A stretch of 53,164 nucleotides of DNA from Nitrospinaceae bacterium (GTDB lineage Bacteria > Nitrospinota > Nitrospinia > Nitrospinales > VA-1). This document shows positions 1 to 7,813 of this stretch, piece after piece (the stretch's first letter is position 1; every line of letters begins with the position of its first letter). The position numbers and the translations under genes were made by a program. Below the pieces are notes generated by a model. It ran no database searches. It was not told the DNA's origin and saw only the letters and a list, made by a program, of their open reading frames with translations. The DNA is taken from positions 1 through 53,164 of the forward strand of contig JAJDAV010000030.1 of the NCBI GenBank assembly GCA_029261695.1. The letters are read 5' to 3'.

Positions 1-10
1 ACCCAAATCG

Positions 11-40
11 GTGTCCATCTGTGTTTATCTGTGGTTAAAA
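11..40. repeat. Possible dispersed intergenic repeat
   Basis: This stretch holds two copies of ATCTGTG ten bases apart, followed by GTGGTTAAAA. The pattern resembles the ACAGAT-rich intergenic sequences found scattered in many bacterial genomes. Only one copy is visible here, so its repeat nature is inferred from resemblance. Nothing coding was recognised in bases 1-56. Confidence 0.3.
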
Positions 41-56
41 AAGGTTTTGCTGGCAA

Positions 57-129
57 TCACAACATGACCTCTGGGGAGAGGTGGTGATCGTGGGCTTCGG
101 GGTTGTTTTTGACGTAGAGTTGTGAAAAT
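57..129 (-). pseudogene. Remnant 3' end of a B12-binding radical SAM paralog
   Basis: Read on the minus strand, this stretch encodes QLYVKNNPEAHDHHLSPEVM plus Leu and a TGA stop. That matches the C terminus of the intact radical SAM protein at 824-2641, which ends in the same motif plus Met. A few residues upstream (G-x-S-[DE]) also align. The two DNA copies differ at many third codon positions while the peptide is kept, so this looks like an old diverged paralog rather than a recent duplication. Its 5' part is missing and replaced by the toxin gene, whose stop codon lies at the junction. Confidence 0.75.
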
Positions 130-411
130 TCACTCAGGCCAGCGGCGGGAAGAATGTAAAACCGTTATAATTTGTATCTCCTTCCCTTCAAGCAAATAAA
201 CCAATATATAAGGTGTTCCAGCCAACACCAATTCGCGAGTGCCGGAGACTCGTCCTTCTTTCCCCATTCTCGGGTGTTTTATTAAATGCTCCGTGGCGGC
301 TTCATAAATCCTGGAAACCATTTCTTCTGCAACTTGGGGGTTTTCTTCGGAAATGAATTCGTGGAGGTGGGTTAAGTCTTGAAGAGCCTGCCGCGCCCAA
401 CGAAGCTTCAT
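130..411 (-). CDS. RelE/ParE-family toxin of a type II toxin-antitoxin pair
   Basis: This 93-residue protein has the RelE/ParE layout. The N-terminal strand and helix read KLRWARQALQDLTHLHEFI, the middle carries an HPRMGKEGR-like basic turn, and the protein ends in the strand segment YILVYLLEGKEIQIITVLHSSRRWPE. ParE/RelE proteins poison DNA gyrase or cleave mRNA on the ribosome; which of these applies cannot be told from sequence. The start overlaps the end of the antitoxin gene (ATGA overlap), so the two are translationally coupled with the antitoxin first. Its 3' end abuts the remnant of a radical SAM gene, suggesting that the module inserted there or replaced that gene's body. The toxin family call is firm; the activity is not known. 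Confidence 0.85.
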   Translation of the reverse strand: MKLRWARQALQDLTHLHEFISEENPQVAEEMVSRIYEAATEHLIKHPRMGKEGRVSGTRELVLAGTPYILVYLLEGKEIQIITVLHSSRRWPE

Positions 412-656
412 GCAGGTTTGCCGTACTTTTTGAAAAAGTCAGCAGCTTGCTTGTCGGATGCAAAATCGCCTTTCTTTGCCGCCTCGACTCCCTTCTTTAT
501 GTGAGCCAGTTGCCATTCGTGCAAGTCAATGTACTGGTCCAGTGCTTCGTTGATAACTGAACTTAGATTGGTATCGAAAGCATCGGCAATCTGATCCAGC
601 TTTTTGCGTTTCCCTTTAAGAGTAATAAAAGAAATTCTGGCTGCGGGTTTCGACAT
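408..656 (-). CDS. Ribbon-helix-helix antitoxin (CopG-like)
   Basis: This 82-residue protein has an N-terminal beta strand (ARISFITL) followed by two helices (KLDQIADAFDTNLSSVINEALDQYI), the pattern of a CopG/Arc ribbon-helix-helix DNA-binding dimer. A charged C-terminal tail (about residues 48-82) would wrap the toxin. By family precedent it neutralises the downstream RelE/ParE toxin and represses its own operon. The start ATG is preceded by AGGAGGAA at good spacing. A perfect 10-bp inverted repeat lies 10-45 bases upstream of the start and is the likely operator. Confidence 0.85.
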   Translation of the reverse strand: MSKPAARISFITLKGKRKKLDQIADAFDTNLSSVINEALDQYIDLHEWQLAHIKKGVEAAKKGDFASDKQAADFFKKYGKPA

Positions 657-665
657 ATCCTTCCT

Positions 666-700
666 CCTGATAATATTAGATATTATTACATATTATCAGG
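666..700 (-). promoter_or_regulatory. Candidate autoregulatory operator of the toxin-antitoxin operon
   Basis: CCTGATAATA (666-675) and TATTATCAGG (691-700) are exact reverse complements separated by 15 AT-rich bases. The inner arm ends just upstream of, and partly overlaps, the antitoxin ribosome binding site. AT-rich hexamers within the dyad could serve as a -10 element for leftward transcription, with TTGATC just outside as a possible -35. Binding by the RHH antitoxin is inferred from the family and the position. Confidence 0.7.
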
Positions 701-757
701 ATCAAAAAAAACTTAAATCCAGAAGCTTGAAGATATTTGTTTCGCTATAAGAGGCCT

Positions 758-796
758 GACCTACTGTACCCCTGCGGGGCATGAAGGCTAAGGAAG
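758..796 (-). repeat. 39-bp dispersed repeat, copy A (inverted relative to copy B)
   Basis: The reverse complement of this segment matches bases 8068-8106 at 36 of 39 positions. The centre is a short GC-rich palindrome (CCCCTGCGGGG). Both copies lie between genes close to gene 3' ends. The sequence is too short to be an insertion sequence; it looks like a REP/MITE-type interspersed element. No function can be assigned from two copies. Confidence 0.7.
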
Positions 797-808
797 AATA
801 TAACAGCC

Positions 809-825
809 AGCGGCGGCTCGCCGCT
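809..825. other. GC-rich hairpin overlapping the radical SAM stop codon
   Basis: AGCGGCG and CGCCGCT form a perfect 7-bp stem with a three-base loop. It overlaps the TAG stop of the minus-strand radical SAM gene by two bases. No U-run follows in either direction, so it is not a standard intrinsic terminator. It may protect the mRNA 3' end or be part of an interspersed element. Confidence 0.5.
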
Positions 826-2641
826 ACATCATTACTTCAGGGGAAAGGTGATGGTCGTGTGCTTCGGGATTGTTTTTGACGTAGAGTTGCGGCAAGTCGC
901 TGGTGCCGAACTTGGTGATGTAGAGAAACACATGTTCTCGCGCGTTGATGCGTAACGCCCAGGGATTAAAATCATCCTGATAAAATTTTTCGTAACGCTG
1001 CATGGCTTCTTCTGTCGTCTGCCCCGATTCCGGAGTGTAATAATAATCCAAAGCGAGATCGTGCTCGGGGTTGACCTGCACATCGATTTTATATTCATCG
1101 GCTGCAAACATCACTGGCGCATTTTTATAAAGAACAAAGAAATACATTTCGACCGAAGGAATCTGGTGCTGGTTATCGATCAGAAATTGCCTCGTGTCTT
1201 CAGCTTCGGCTTCAGTTTCTGAAGGGAACCCGTAAAAGCACATAACGTGGCTCCAAATTCCTACCCGCTTGGCCTGTTCCAGGTTGATCTTTGCAGCATT
1301 GATATCGGTATCTTTTTTAACCAGTTTGATGATGCGTTCGTTGGCTGATTCCAATCCGTAATAAAGCGAACGACAACCCGCTTTATGCGCCATGTCCCAT
1401 GTCTCCGGCTCTAGCAATTGCGATTCAAACCGAATGAGCGTGGTCCAATAAATATCGAGTTCGCGTTCGACCATCATCGGCGGCAACTTGAGGAAAAGTG
1501 CTGGCGGAAACGACTCGTCGGTAAACATGAAATGCTTGGCGTTGAGTTTGTTTTTTAGGTATTCCAATTCATCAACGATCTGGTCGGCGTGCTTGGCACG
1601 GAACTGGTCGATATAACCCGCACCGTGATCGCAAAACGTGCACTTGCCCCAATAACATCCTCTCGTCCCCAGATAAGGTACGAGCTTTTCGGGTGAGAAA
1701 TATTTTTCCCAAGGCATGCCATCAAAATCGGGTGCTGGCAGTTGATCGACTCGTTCCTGATAAGTCTCGTTGATATGCATCTGCCCTTCTTCATCTTTAT
1801 AGATGAGATTCGAGACCTCGCTCATTTTGCGTTTGCCCGCCAATGCTTCTACCAGCCATACGAGTGCGTGCTCACCTTCGTAGGTGATCATTGAGTCAAA
1901 TGCCTTGCCAAAGAAATGCGGCTTCTTGGCAAACTCGTCTTTCAATCGGGTGATGATATTGCCACCGACAGTGACATGTATATCTGGGAAGGCTTCTTTG
2001 ATCAATGTGGCAAATGTGATGCCCGACATCAACTGCACCGGGGTTCCTATCGAAATCCCCACCACGTCTGGTTTTTCTTTTTTAATGGATCTTAAAACCA
2101 GTTGCCGACAGATATCTGCATAAACATTGACTTTATTATCGAAGGGGACTTTTAATAAATCTTCTGAAACCCAGGGACGGTAAATATTGAGATTGCTCTC
2201 GACCGGATAAAACTGGATGCTCGCCGGGAAATAGGCTACGGAAACATATTCCATAACTTCGCGAAAAGCGTTGAGCGCCCATTCCGATTTTTCTACTTCA
2301 TAAAATTCCTCGCTGCGCATGATATGCTTGGCGCGCGTCACTTTTTGGATATGGTAATCGAGATCGATATGCTGATAGTCGCTGAGCATTTGCTTTAGCT
2401 CTTGGTCTTCAGCACTTAGATTGGCTTCATTTCTCTTGAGTTCTTTGAGGCGATCTTGAATCTTGCCTTTGATAAAGAGCAGAAATCCTGGCGTGAAGAT
2501 ATGGTCATACATTTCCACGTTGATGTCTTTTAGCACGGTCTCGATGTTATTTTGGCGTAACACCGCCGCAAGACTCGGTAAGGCCAGATAAGGAGCCGTA
2601 GGCACCCACTCGGGCGGAAATATCAACATGACCTTCTTCAT
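824..2641 (-). CDS. B12-binding domain radical SAM protein
   Basis: This 605-residue protein has an N-terminal cobalamin-binding Rossmann-like region (start KVMLIFPPEW, later DVVGISIGTPVQ and HVTVGGNI, about residues 1-290). A radical SAM domain follows. The cluster cysteines are C329, C334 and C337 in GCYWGKCTFC, a Cx4Cx2C spacing rather than the usual Cx3Cx2C. Such enzymes do radical methylations or rearrangements with cobalamin; the substrate is unknown. A charged helical insertion lies around residues 80-130. A degraded paralog of its 3' end sits at 57-129, so the region once held at least two related genes. No precursor peptide or biosynthetic neighbours are visible, so the pathway is unassigned. 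Confidence 0.85.
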   Translation of the reverse strand: MKKVMLIFPPEWVPTAPYLALPSLAAVLRQNNIETVLKDINVEMYDHIFTPGFLLFIKGKIQDRLKELKRNEANLSAEDQELKQMLSDYQHIDLDYHIQKVTRAKHIMRSEEFYEVEKSEWALNAFREVMEYVSVAYFPASIQFYPVESNLNIYRPWVSEDLLKVPFDNKVNVYADICRQLVLRSIKKEKPDVVGISIGTPVQLMSGITFATLIKEAFPDIHVTVGGNIITRLKDEFAKKPHFFGKAFDSMITYEGEHALVWLVEALAGKRKMSEVSNLIYKDEEGQMHINETYQERVDQLPAPDFDGMPWEKYFSPEKLVPYLGTRGCYWGKCTFCDHGAGYIDQFRAKHADQIVDELEYLKNKLNAKHFMFTDESFPPALFLKLPPMMVERELDIYWTTLIRFESQLLEPETWDMAHKAGCRSLYYGLESANERIIKLVKKDTDINAAKINLEQAKRVGIWSHVMCFYGFPSETEAEAEDTRQFLIDNQHQIPSVEMYFFVLYKNAPVMFAADEYKIDVQVNPEHDLALDYYYTPESGQTTEEAMQRYEKFYQDDFNPWALRINAREHVFLYITKFGTSDLPQLYVKNNPEAHDHHLSPEVMM

Positions 2642-2891
2642 ATTATATCCCTTTAAACGCCATTCATTCGAAAGGCGCTATGGTATCATAAAATGATTCC
2701 AGACTTCAGATGGCTGACAAATCTTCCAAAATTTGGGAATTTTTCAGACCTTTTATTAAGTTTTTGGAATCTAATAGGTTAATGCTAACATACTGGCATC
2801 TAATATATAAAATATAACGGGAAGCCGGGGTTACCGCACGGCCTCAACGATATATCGTCATCTTTTAAGTAAATGGAGCAAGAAACTAGTC

Positions 2892-3389
2892 ATGTCAGAA
2901 ACTGAAACCAGTGCAGAAGTAAAAGCAAAGATAATGTTGGATGAAGCAAACCTGGCATTCTCGGAAGCGTCCGAACGTAAGGACACTGCCGGTGATCGCA
3001 AGCCTGATGGATCGGCATGGGAAGAAGGTCGTATGGAAGGCGAGTATGATGAAGCGGACTACCAGAAAATTCTCGACTTACAAATGAAAGCCGCTATCGT
3101 CTGTGACGAGCACCCGGAACTGGAAGAAAAAACGGCAAAGTTGTTTGAATCTATTAATGAGACCAATGGCGAGGAAGTTCTCAACACTGTTCTCGCGGAT
3201 GAAAACATTATGGTATTAAGTAAAGCCGCTGTCACAACATTCATCCTGAGATTTCCGACCGTACAGTCTTTCGTAAATAAAGGGCACCCACTTGTTCTCG
3301 CTATGGATGAGTACATGCTGGAAAACGCCGATGCGCAAAACTGGCACGACTATAACAACATCGCACAGGAGCGAGGTTGGCTTTCCTAA
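2892..3389 (+). CDS. Unknown acidic protein upstream of NapG-like ferredoxin
   Basis: I do not recognise this 165-residue protein. It is acidic, with no signal peptide or membrane segment. Residues 1-65 look polar and partly disordered (DRKPDGSAWEEGRMEGEYDE); the rest (70-165) looks like a small helical domain with the segments ILDLQMKAAIVCDEHPELEE and LSKAAVTTFILRFPTVQSFV. The downstream ferredoxin begins only 26 bases after its stop, so the two are probably co-transcribed and may act together. About 250 bases upstream separate it from the divergent radical SAM gene; AT-rich -10-like hexamers near 2800-2815 could hold its promoter. Its role is unknown. Confidence 0.75.
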   Translation: MSETETSAEVKAKIMLDEANLAFSEASERKDTAGDRKPDGSAWEEGRMEGEYDEADYQKILDLQMKAAIVCDEHPELEEKTAKLFESINETNGEEVLNTVLADENIMVLSKAAVTTFILRFPTVQSFVNKGHPLVLAMDEYMLENADAQNWHDYNNIAQERGWLS

Positions 3390-3415
3390 CAAGCTGACCT
3401 ATTTGTCTAAGATCG

Positions 3416-4744
3416 ATGAAGTTTCGATATAATCTTGCAAAGAAAACCTTTAAGGGTAAAAAAATAGTCGAGCGTGGGGTCGAAGATCTTATTGATGAAG
3501 ATCAGCGCGGCAACCATTCCAGCGTCGAGATTCCGAATCCACTGAGCCTCGACAAGGAAACCATCACCCCAGTTGAGCCTGTTGAACCTGAAGAGCCGAA
3601 AGAAATCTCCAGACGTGCCTTATTTTCGTTTGGAAGGCTGGGTGACTTTGCCGAAGCAGTCGAAGAGGACCACCAAAACCAGCCGAAGAAAAGCAAAAAG
3701 GAAGATGAAGAAGCCGAGGAACTGGAAACCGGTGAAACGGCAACCGATGAAGAACCCAAAGAAATAGCAGAAGAGGAAATTACGGCCCAAGAAGAAGAAC
3801 CGAAAAAAGGTTTCTTCAAACGCCTTGTTTCTAAATTCAAGTCCGACCCTATACCTGAAAAAAGCTTGGAAGCAGACAGCATCTCAGAGACAAAAGATGA
3901 GTCTTTTGCTGAATCTCTCGACGCTGCCGAAAAAGATCTCCCCGCAGAAGGCATAAATATTTTTGCGCTGGAGGAAGGCGAAGAAGAAGACCCGGAATAC
4001 GACCGTAGAAATTTAATACGGCAAGGTTTCCATTTCTTTGCCAAGCCTGCAGTCGAACATGTTCAGTCGAAAATTGATCACGTCAACAAAGCCGTCGACA
4101 AAATCACCAAACGCGTTCCGGTTCTGAGACCCCCTGGAGCTATATCGGAAAAAGCATTCCTTCAGGCCTGCTCACGCTGTGATGAATGCATTCATGCCTG
4201 CCCAAAAGATGCTATTCAAAGAGCTCCCAAGAAAATGGGATTCCTCATCCACAATACGCCTTATATTGACCCGATGCGTAACCCTTGTGTCATGTGTACC
4301 GATTTGCCATGCATCCCTGCTTGCCCGGATGGTGCATTGCTACCGGTTCAGGAGTTGAGTGATGTGAGTATGGGCTACGCGATTCTCGACAAGAAGAAGT
4401 GCCAGGCCTACGGTGATACTTTTTGCCAACAATGTGTGATCGACTGCCCGGTTCCGGGAGCCATTCATCAGGTGGACGACAAACCCATCATCGACAAAAA
4501 TATTTGCACGGGTTGTGGTGTCTGTATGCGGTCTTGCAGCACTGTAAATATTCCCTTGGCCATCAAGATCAAACCGCAAATGGTCATCGACTATCAATTG
4601 CATAAAAAACAATTGGAAAAAGAAAGGGTCCGCATCGAAGCGGAGCGTTTGGAAGCCGAGCGCCTGGAAGCGGAGCAACAGGCCGCAGAACAGGAAAACG
4701 AAGAAGTCGATGCCGAAGGGGAAACCCGCGGGATCGAGTCGTAA
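3416..4744 (+). CDS. NapG/MauM-like ferredoxin with four [4Fe-4S] motifs and long acidic extension
   Basis: This protein has 442 residues. The C-terminal half (about 238-385) aligns with NapG/MauM ferredoxins: LRPPGAISEKAF, then four cysteine sets at C252/255/258/262, C291/294/299/303, C329/337/340/344 and C364/367/370/374. The last set reads CTGCGVCMRSC and lacks the usual Pro. The family relays electrons from quinol or a dehydrogenase to a reductase. Unusually, some 235 residues of acidic, Lys/Glu-rich sequence precede it. Two internal RR motifs (66-67 and 197-198) resemble twin-arginine signals, but no hydrophobic stretch follows, so export by Tat is doubtful. The C terminus is a repetitive Glu/Arg/Ala coiled coil. 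The unknown 165-residue gene is immediately upstream. The electron partners are not known. Confidence 0.8.
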   Translation: MKFRYNLAKKTFKGKKIVERGVEDLIDEDQRGNHSSVEIPNPLSLDKETITPVEPVEPEEPKEISRRALFSFGRLGDFAEAVEEDHQNQPKKSKKEDEEAEELETGETATDEEPKEIAEEEITAQEEEPKKGFFKRLVSKFKSDPIPEKSLEADSISETKDESFAESLDAAEKDLPAEGINIFALEEGEEEDPEYDRRNLIRQGFHFFAKPAVEHVQSKIDHVNKAVDKITKRVPVLRPPGAISEKAFLQACSRCDECIHACPKDAIQRAPKKMGFLIHNTPYIDPMRNPCVMCTDLPCIPACPDGALLPVQELSDVSMGYAILDKKKCQAYGDTFCQQCVIDCPVPGAIHQVDDKPIIDKNICTGCGVCMRSCSTVNIPLAIKIKPQMVIDYQLHKKQLEKERVRIEAERLEAERLEAEQQAAEQENEEVDAEGETRGIES

Positions 4745-4872
4745 TACTCACTCCTTAAGCAAAATTCAGCGATTTATCCCTTGCAACTCTCCTCTGTTTT
4801 CAGTAAGTTAGTCGTTTTGCCCCCTTTACGCTTCATAAAGCGGAATTATTGGTCCAAATTTAAAGGTTATAA

Positions 4873-6648
4873 ATGAGCAGCGAACTTCAAAGAACGCACC
4901 ATTGCGGTGAGTTATCAGACAAAGATATTGGTAAGCAGGTAACTCTTTGCGGATGGATACACACACGCCGCGATCATGGTGGATTGATTTTTGTCGACCT
5001 TTGGGACAAGTATGGTTTGACACAGGTCGTATTGAATCCACAAATCGATCAGCTTGCACATGAGCACGCACAATCTATTCGCGGTAACTTTGTGATCGGT
5101 GTTGTTGGAACCGTTCGTGCCCGACCGGATGATATGGTCAACCCAAAATTAAAAACCGGCAAAATTGAAGTCTATGTAGATGAGCTGAACATATTGAATC
5201 GCTCTGAAACTCCACCGATTTCACCCTGGGAACCTCAGGACACGTCTGAAGCACTGCGCTTGAAATATCGTTTCCTGGATCTTCGCGGCCCTGAACTACA
5301 AAAAAACTTAAAGATTCGCTACGACATTACACGTGTCGCACGGAACGAACTTCACCGGCATGGTTTCATGGAAATAGAAACACCGATGCTAACGAAGAGC
5401 ACCCCTGAAGGGGCGCGGGACTATCTTGTTCCCAGCCGATTGAATCCGCAAAAATTTTATGCGCTGCCGCAATCGCCGCAACTGTTCAAACAGATTCTCA
5501 TGGTTTCGGGAATGGACAAGTATTTCCAAATCGTAAAATGTTTTCGCGACGAAGATTTAAGACAGGACCGACAACCAGAGTTCACACAAATCGATATCGA
5601 AATGTCTTTCGGCAATGAAAAAATTCTTTTTCAAATGATCGAAGAAATGATGGCAGCAATATATAAGGAAGTATTGAACAAAGAAATTCCTACCCCATTT
5701 CCTATTTTGAAATATCAGGATGCGATTGATCGATTTGGAACGGATAAGCCGGACATGAGAATCGACATGGAAATCGTTGATGTTGCTGAAATCGTCCGCG
5801 GAACTGAATTCAAAGTATTCGCGCAGGTATTGGAATCGGGTGGACAGATTCGCGCCTTGAATATCAAAAATAGTGCTGACTCATTATCCCGAAAAGCTCT
5901 GGACGATTTAACAGAAATCGCAAAAACATATGGTGCAAAGGGAATGGCCTGGATCAAGGTTCAGGAGAATGAACTACAGTCCCCCATCATCAAATTTTTT
6001 AAGCAGGAAATGCTCGACAAAATGCTGGAAAAACTGGGCAGCAAACCTGGCGACACTATCGTGTTCATAGCAGACAAGCCTAAGATAGTTGCAGACGCTT
6101 TAGCGCATCTGCGTTTGGCCATTGCCAAACTACTGAACCTTGTTGACGAATCCAAGAATGCATTTATCTGGGTTACCGAGTTCCCACTGGTGGAATATGA
6201 TGAAGTGGAAAAAAGACACAATGCCATGCATCATCCCTTCACCGCTCCACGTGAAGAAGATATGGATAAATTTGAATCTGATCCGGTATCCATTAAGGCC
6301 CGTGCTTACGATCTGGTTTTAAACGGAAACGAAATTGGCGGGGGAAGTATTCGTATCCACCAAAAAGAAGTTCAGGAAAAAATGTTTAAGCTTCTCGGCA
6401 TTGATAAAGAAGAAGCAGAAGCGAAGTTTGGGTTCCTGCTGGATGCGCTTCAATATGGCGCTCCACCTCATTGTGGTATCGCTATGGGTCTTGATCGCAT
6501 AGCCATGTTACTGACCGGAGCCGATTCCATCCGTGATGTTATTGCATTCCCAAAAACACAAAAAGCGACTTGCTTGATGACCCAGGCTCCTTCAGAGGTC
6601 GACAAAAAGCAATTGAAAGAGCTTAAACTAAAAGCCGACCTTAGCTGA
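4873..6648 (+). CDS. aspS: Aspartyl-tRNA synthetase, probably non-discriminating
   Basis: This 591-residue class IIb synthetase charges tRNA-Asp with aspartate in the cytoplasm. It has the N-terminal OB-fold anticodon-binding domain (about 1-110), the catalytic core with motif 2 (CFRDEDLRQDRQPEFTQID) and motif 3 (GIAMGLDRIAMLLTG), and the bacterial GAD insertion between them. The length is typical. The anticodon domain carries RRDHGG with His35, as in the Pseudomonas type, where Leu is found in the discriminating E. coli enzyme. By that precedent it may also form Asp-tRNA-Asn, which would require GatCAB elsewhere. The gene appears to stand alone between two intergenic gaps. Confidence 0.97.
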   Translation: MSSELQRTHHCGELSDKDIGKQVTLCGWIHTRRDHGGLIFVDLWDKYGLTQVVLNPQIDQLAHEHAQSIRGNFVIGVVGTVRARPDDMVNPKLKTGKIEVYVDELNILNRSETPPISPWEPQDTSEALRLKYRFLDLRGPELQKNLKIRYDITRVARNELHRHGFMEIETPMLTKSTPEGARDYLVPSRLNPQKFYALPQSPQLFKQILMVSGMDKYFQIVKCFRDEDLRQDRQPEFTQIDIEMSFGNEKILFQMIEEMMAAIYKEVLNKEIPTPFPILKYQDAIDRFGTDKPDMRIDMEIVDVAEIVRGTEFKVFAQVLESGGQIRALNIKNSADSLSRKALDDLTEIAKTYGAKGMAWIKVQENELQSPIIKFFKQEMLDKMLEKLGSKPGDTIVFIADKPKIVADALAHLRLAIAKLLNLVDESKNAFIWVTEFPLVEYDEVEKRHNAMHHPFTAPREEDMDKFESDPVSIKARAYDLVLNGNEIGGGSIRIHQKEVQEKMFKLLGIDKEEAEAKFGFLLDALQYGAPPHCGIAMGLDRIAMLLTGADSIRDVIAFPKTQKATCLMTQAPSEVDKKQLKELKLKADLS

Positions 6649-6991
6649 CATCCATCTCTAAGTGGGGCCAAAGCTGTAGACTTTGCTCCGCTACTTCGGC
6701 GATTCCTTTACTTTTTAGTTCATTCCCCCTATAAAACCGCCACTTTATGGACTAAGAAGCAATTCCCTTCTTTTTCTCGATTACGAAATTCCCTGTATTG
6801 AGAGTTTGATTCGAAAAATCACGACACTTACACGGGCTTTCGATAAACTATTTCTAGTGAGGTGATTTTAAACCTCTCTAAAATCATCTCCTCCTCGGAC
6901 TCTGGAAGCAGGGTGTTCCCCCTGCTTCCAGATTTTTTTGTTCTCTCCTTTGTGATACTCTTAATCCCAACAAATAAATTCTCGGCTTTAA
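6649..6991 (+). other. Structured 343-base intergenic region before larE
   Basis: There is no gene here. Near its end are two consecutive hairpins. The first is GAGGTGATTTTA (6859-6870) pairing with 6879-6890, 12 bp with one G-U. The second is the terminator hairpin at 6901-6932. The rest is unremarkable, with a pyrimidine-rich stretch near 6760-6780. The region could be the aspS 3' UTR, a small RNA ending at the terminator, or a leader that attenuates larE. No known riboswitch fold was recognised. Confidence 0.5.
6901..6939 (+). terminator. Strong intrinsic terminator upstream of larE
   Basis: TCTGGAAGCAGGG (6901-6913) and its exact reverse complement (6920-6932) form a 13-bp perfect stem with a six-base loop. 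Seven T residues (6933-6939) follow. It lies 252 bases after the aspS stop and 52 bases before the larE start, so it ends either the aspS transcript or a leader/small RNA. Confidence 0.92.
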
Positions 6992-7813
6992 ATGTCCCTG
7001 ACAGAAAAAACTGAAAAACTAAAATCATTGATCCTTAAAATGGATCGTGTCCTCGTGGCCTTTTCCGGGGGAGTGGATAGCACTCTGGTCCTTGCCATTG
7101 CCCATGAAGTGTTGGGGAAAAACGTTCTCGCTGTAACAGCCCAATCAGAAAGCGTTCCCGACCGGGAAATGAAGGCGTGCCGCGAGTTATCTCAGGAAAT
7201 TGGTGCAGAACATCTTTTTATTCGAACGAATGAAATGAGCAATCCGGACTACAAGGAAAACCCCGCGAACCGTTGTTACCACTGCAAAACTGAGTTATAT
7301 TCCTGCCTCAAGAAAGTGGCTCTTGAAAAAGAGTTTCAATACATCGTAAATGGAATTAATACCGACGATTTGGGTGACTATCGACCGGGAATTGATGCGG
7401 CACGTGAAAACGCCGTGAGAAGTCCATTAGTCGAAGCAGGGTTCGATAAGCAAAATATTCGTGATCTTGCAAAGCAAATGGAACTATCCATATGGGATAA
7501 ACCCGCAATGGCATGCTTGTCGTCACGCATCCCCTATGGTCAACCGGTAACCCAAGAAAAACTCAAGAGAATAGAACAAGCCGAAGACTTTTTATTGTCG
7601 ATGGGATTCAAACAACTTCGAGTTCGCCATCAAGGGGAATCTGCAAGCATAGAACTGGGACAAAATGAAATGCCACAGTTCACCCAAGAAATTGAAAGTT
7701 TAGTAAAAGAAAAATTCAAGGCGTTGGGATTCCAAACCACTCATCTCGATCCGAAAGGTTATAGAATGGGAAGCCTCAACGAAGCTCTTAAAGAAAAAAA
7801 GGATTATGTTTAA
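6992..7813 (+). CDS. larE: LarE-type ATP-dependent sacrificial sulfur transferase
   Basis: This 273-residue protein is an N-type ATP pyrophosphatase with the PP-loop SGGVDS at residues 25-30. It carries RCYHCK (94-99) and the LarE signature DKPAMACLSSRIPYG. In LarE of lactate racemase, the Cys of that motif (here C175) donates its sulfur to the nickel-pincer cofactor precursor. LarE-like proteins without larB and larC are common, and neither partner is visible here, so the substrate could differ. It begins 52 bases after a strong terminator. Its 3' end overlaps the start of a small membrane protein gene by 8 bases. Confidence 0.88.
   Translation: MSLTEKTEKLKSLILKMDRVLVAFSGGVDSTLVLAIAHEVLGKNVLAVTAQSESVPDREMKACRELSQEIGAEHLFIRTNEMSNPDYKENPANRCYHCKTELYSCLKKVALEKEFQYIVNGINTDDLGDYRPGIDAARENAVRSPLVEAGFDKQNIRDLAKQMELSIWDKPAMACLSSRIPYGQPVTQEKLKRIEQAEDFLLSMGFKQLRVRHQGESASIELGQNEMPQFTQEIESLVKEKFKALGFQTTHLDPKGYRMGSLNEALKEKKDYV

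Noticed and set aside
1-2641. A mobile element with the 70-base radical SAM 3' ends as attachment repeats
   Set aside because: The two copies differ at many third codon positions, which fits old paralogs under protein constraint rather than recent att duplications, and no integrase is present.
3502-4044. A 180-codon Ser-rich open frame on the minus strand inside the NapG-like gene
   Set aside because: It mirrors the acidic Glu/Asp-rich codons of the real gene on the opposite strand; the product is a run of Ser without family marks and no ribosome binding site was seen.
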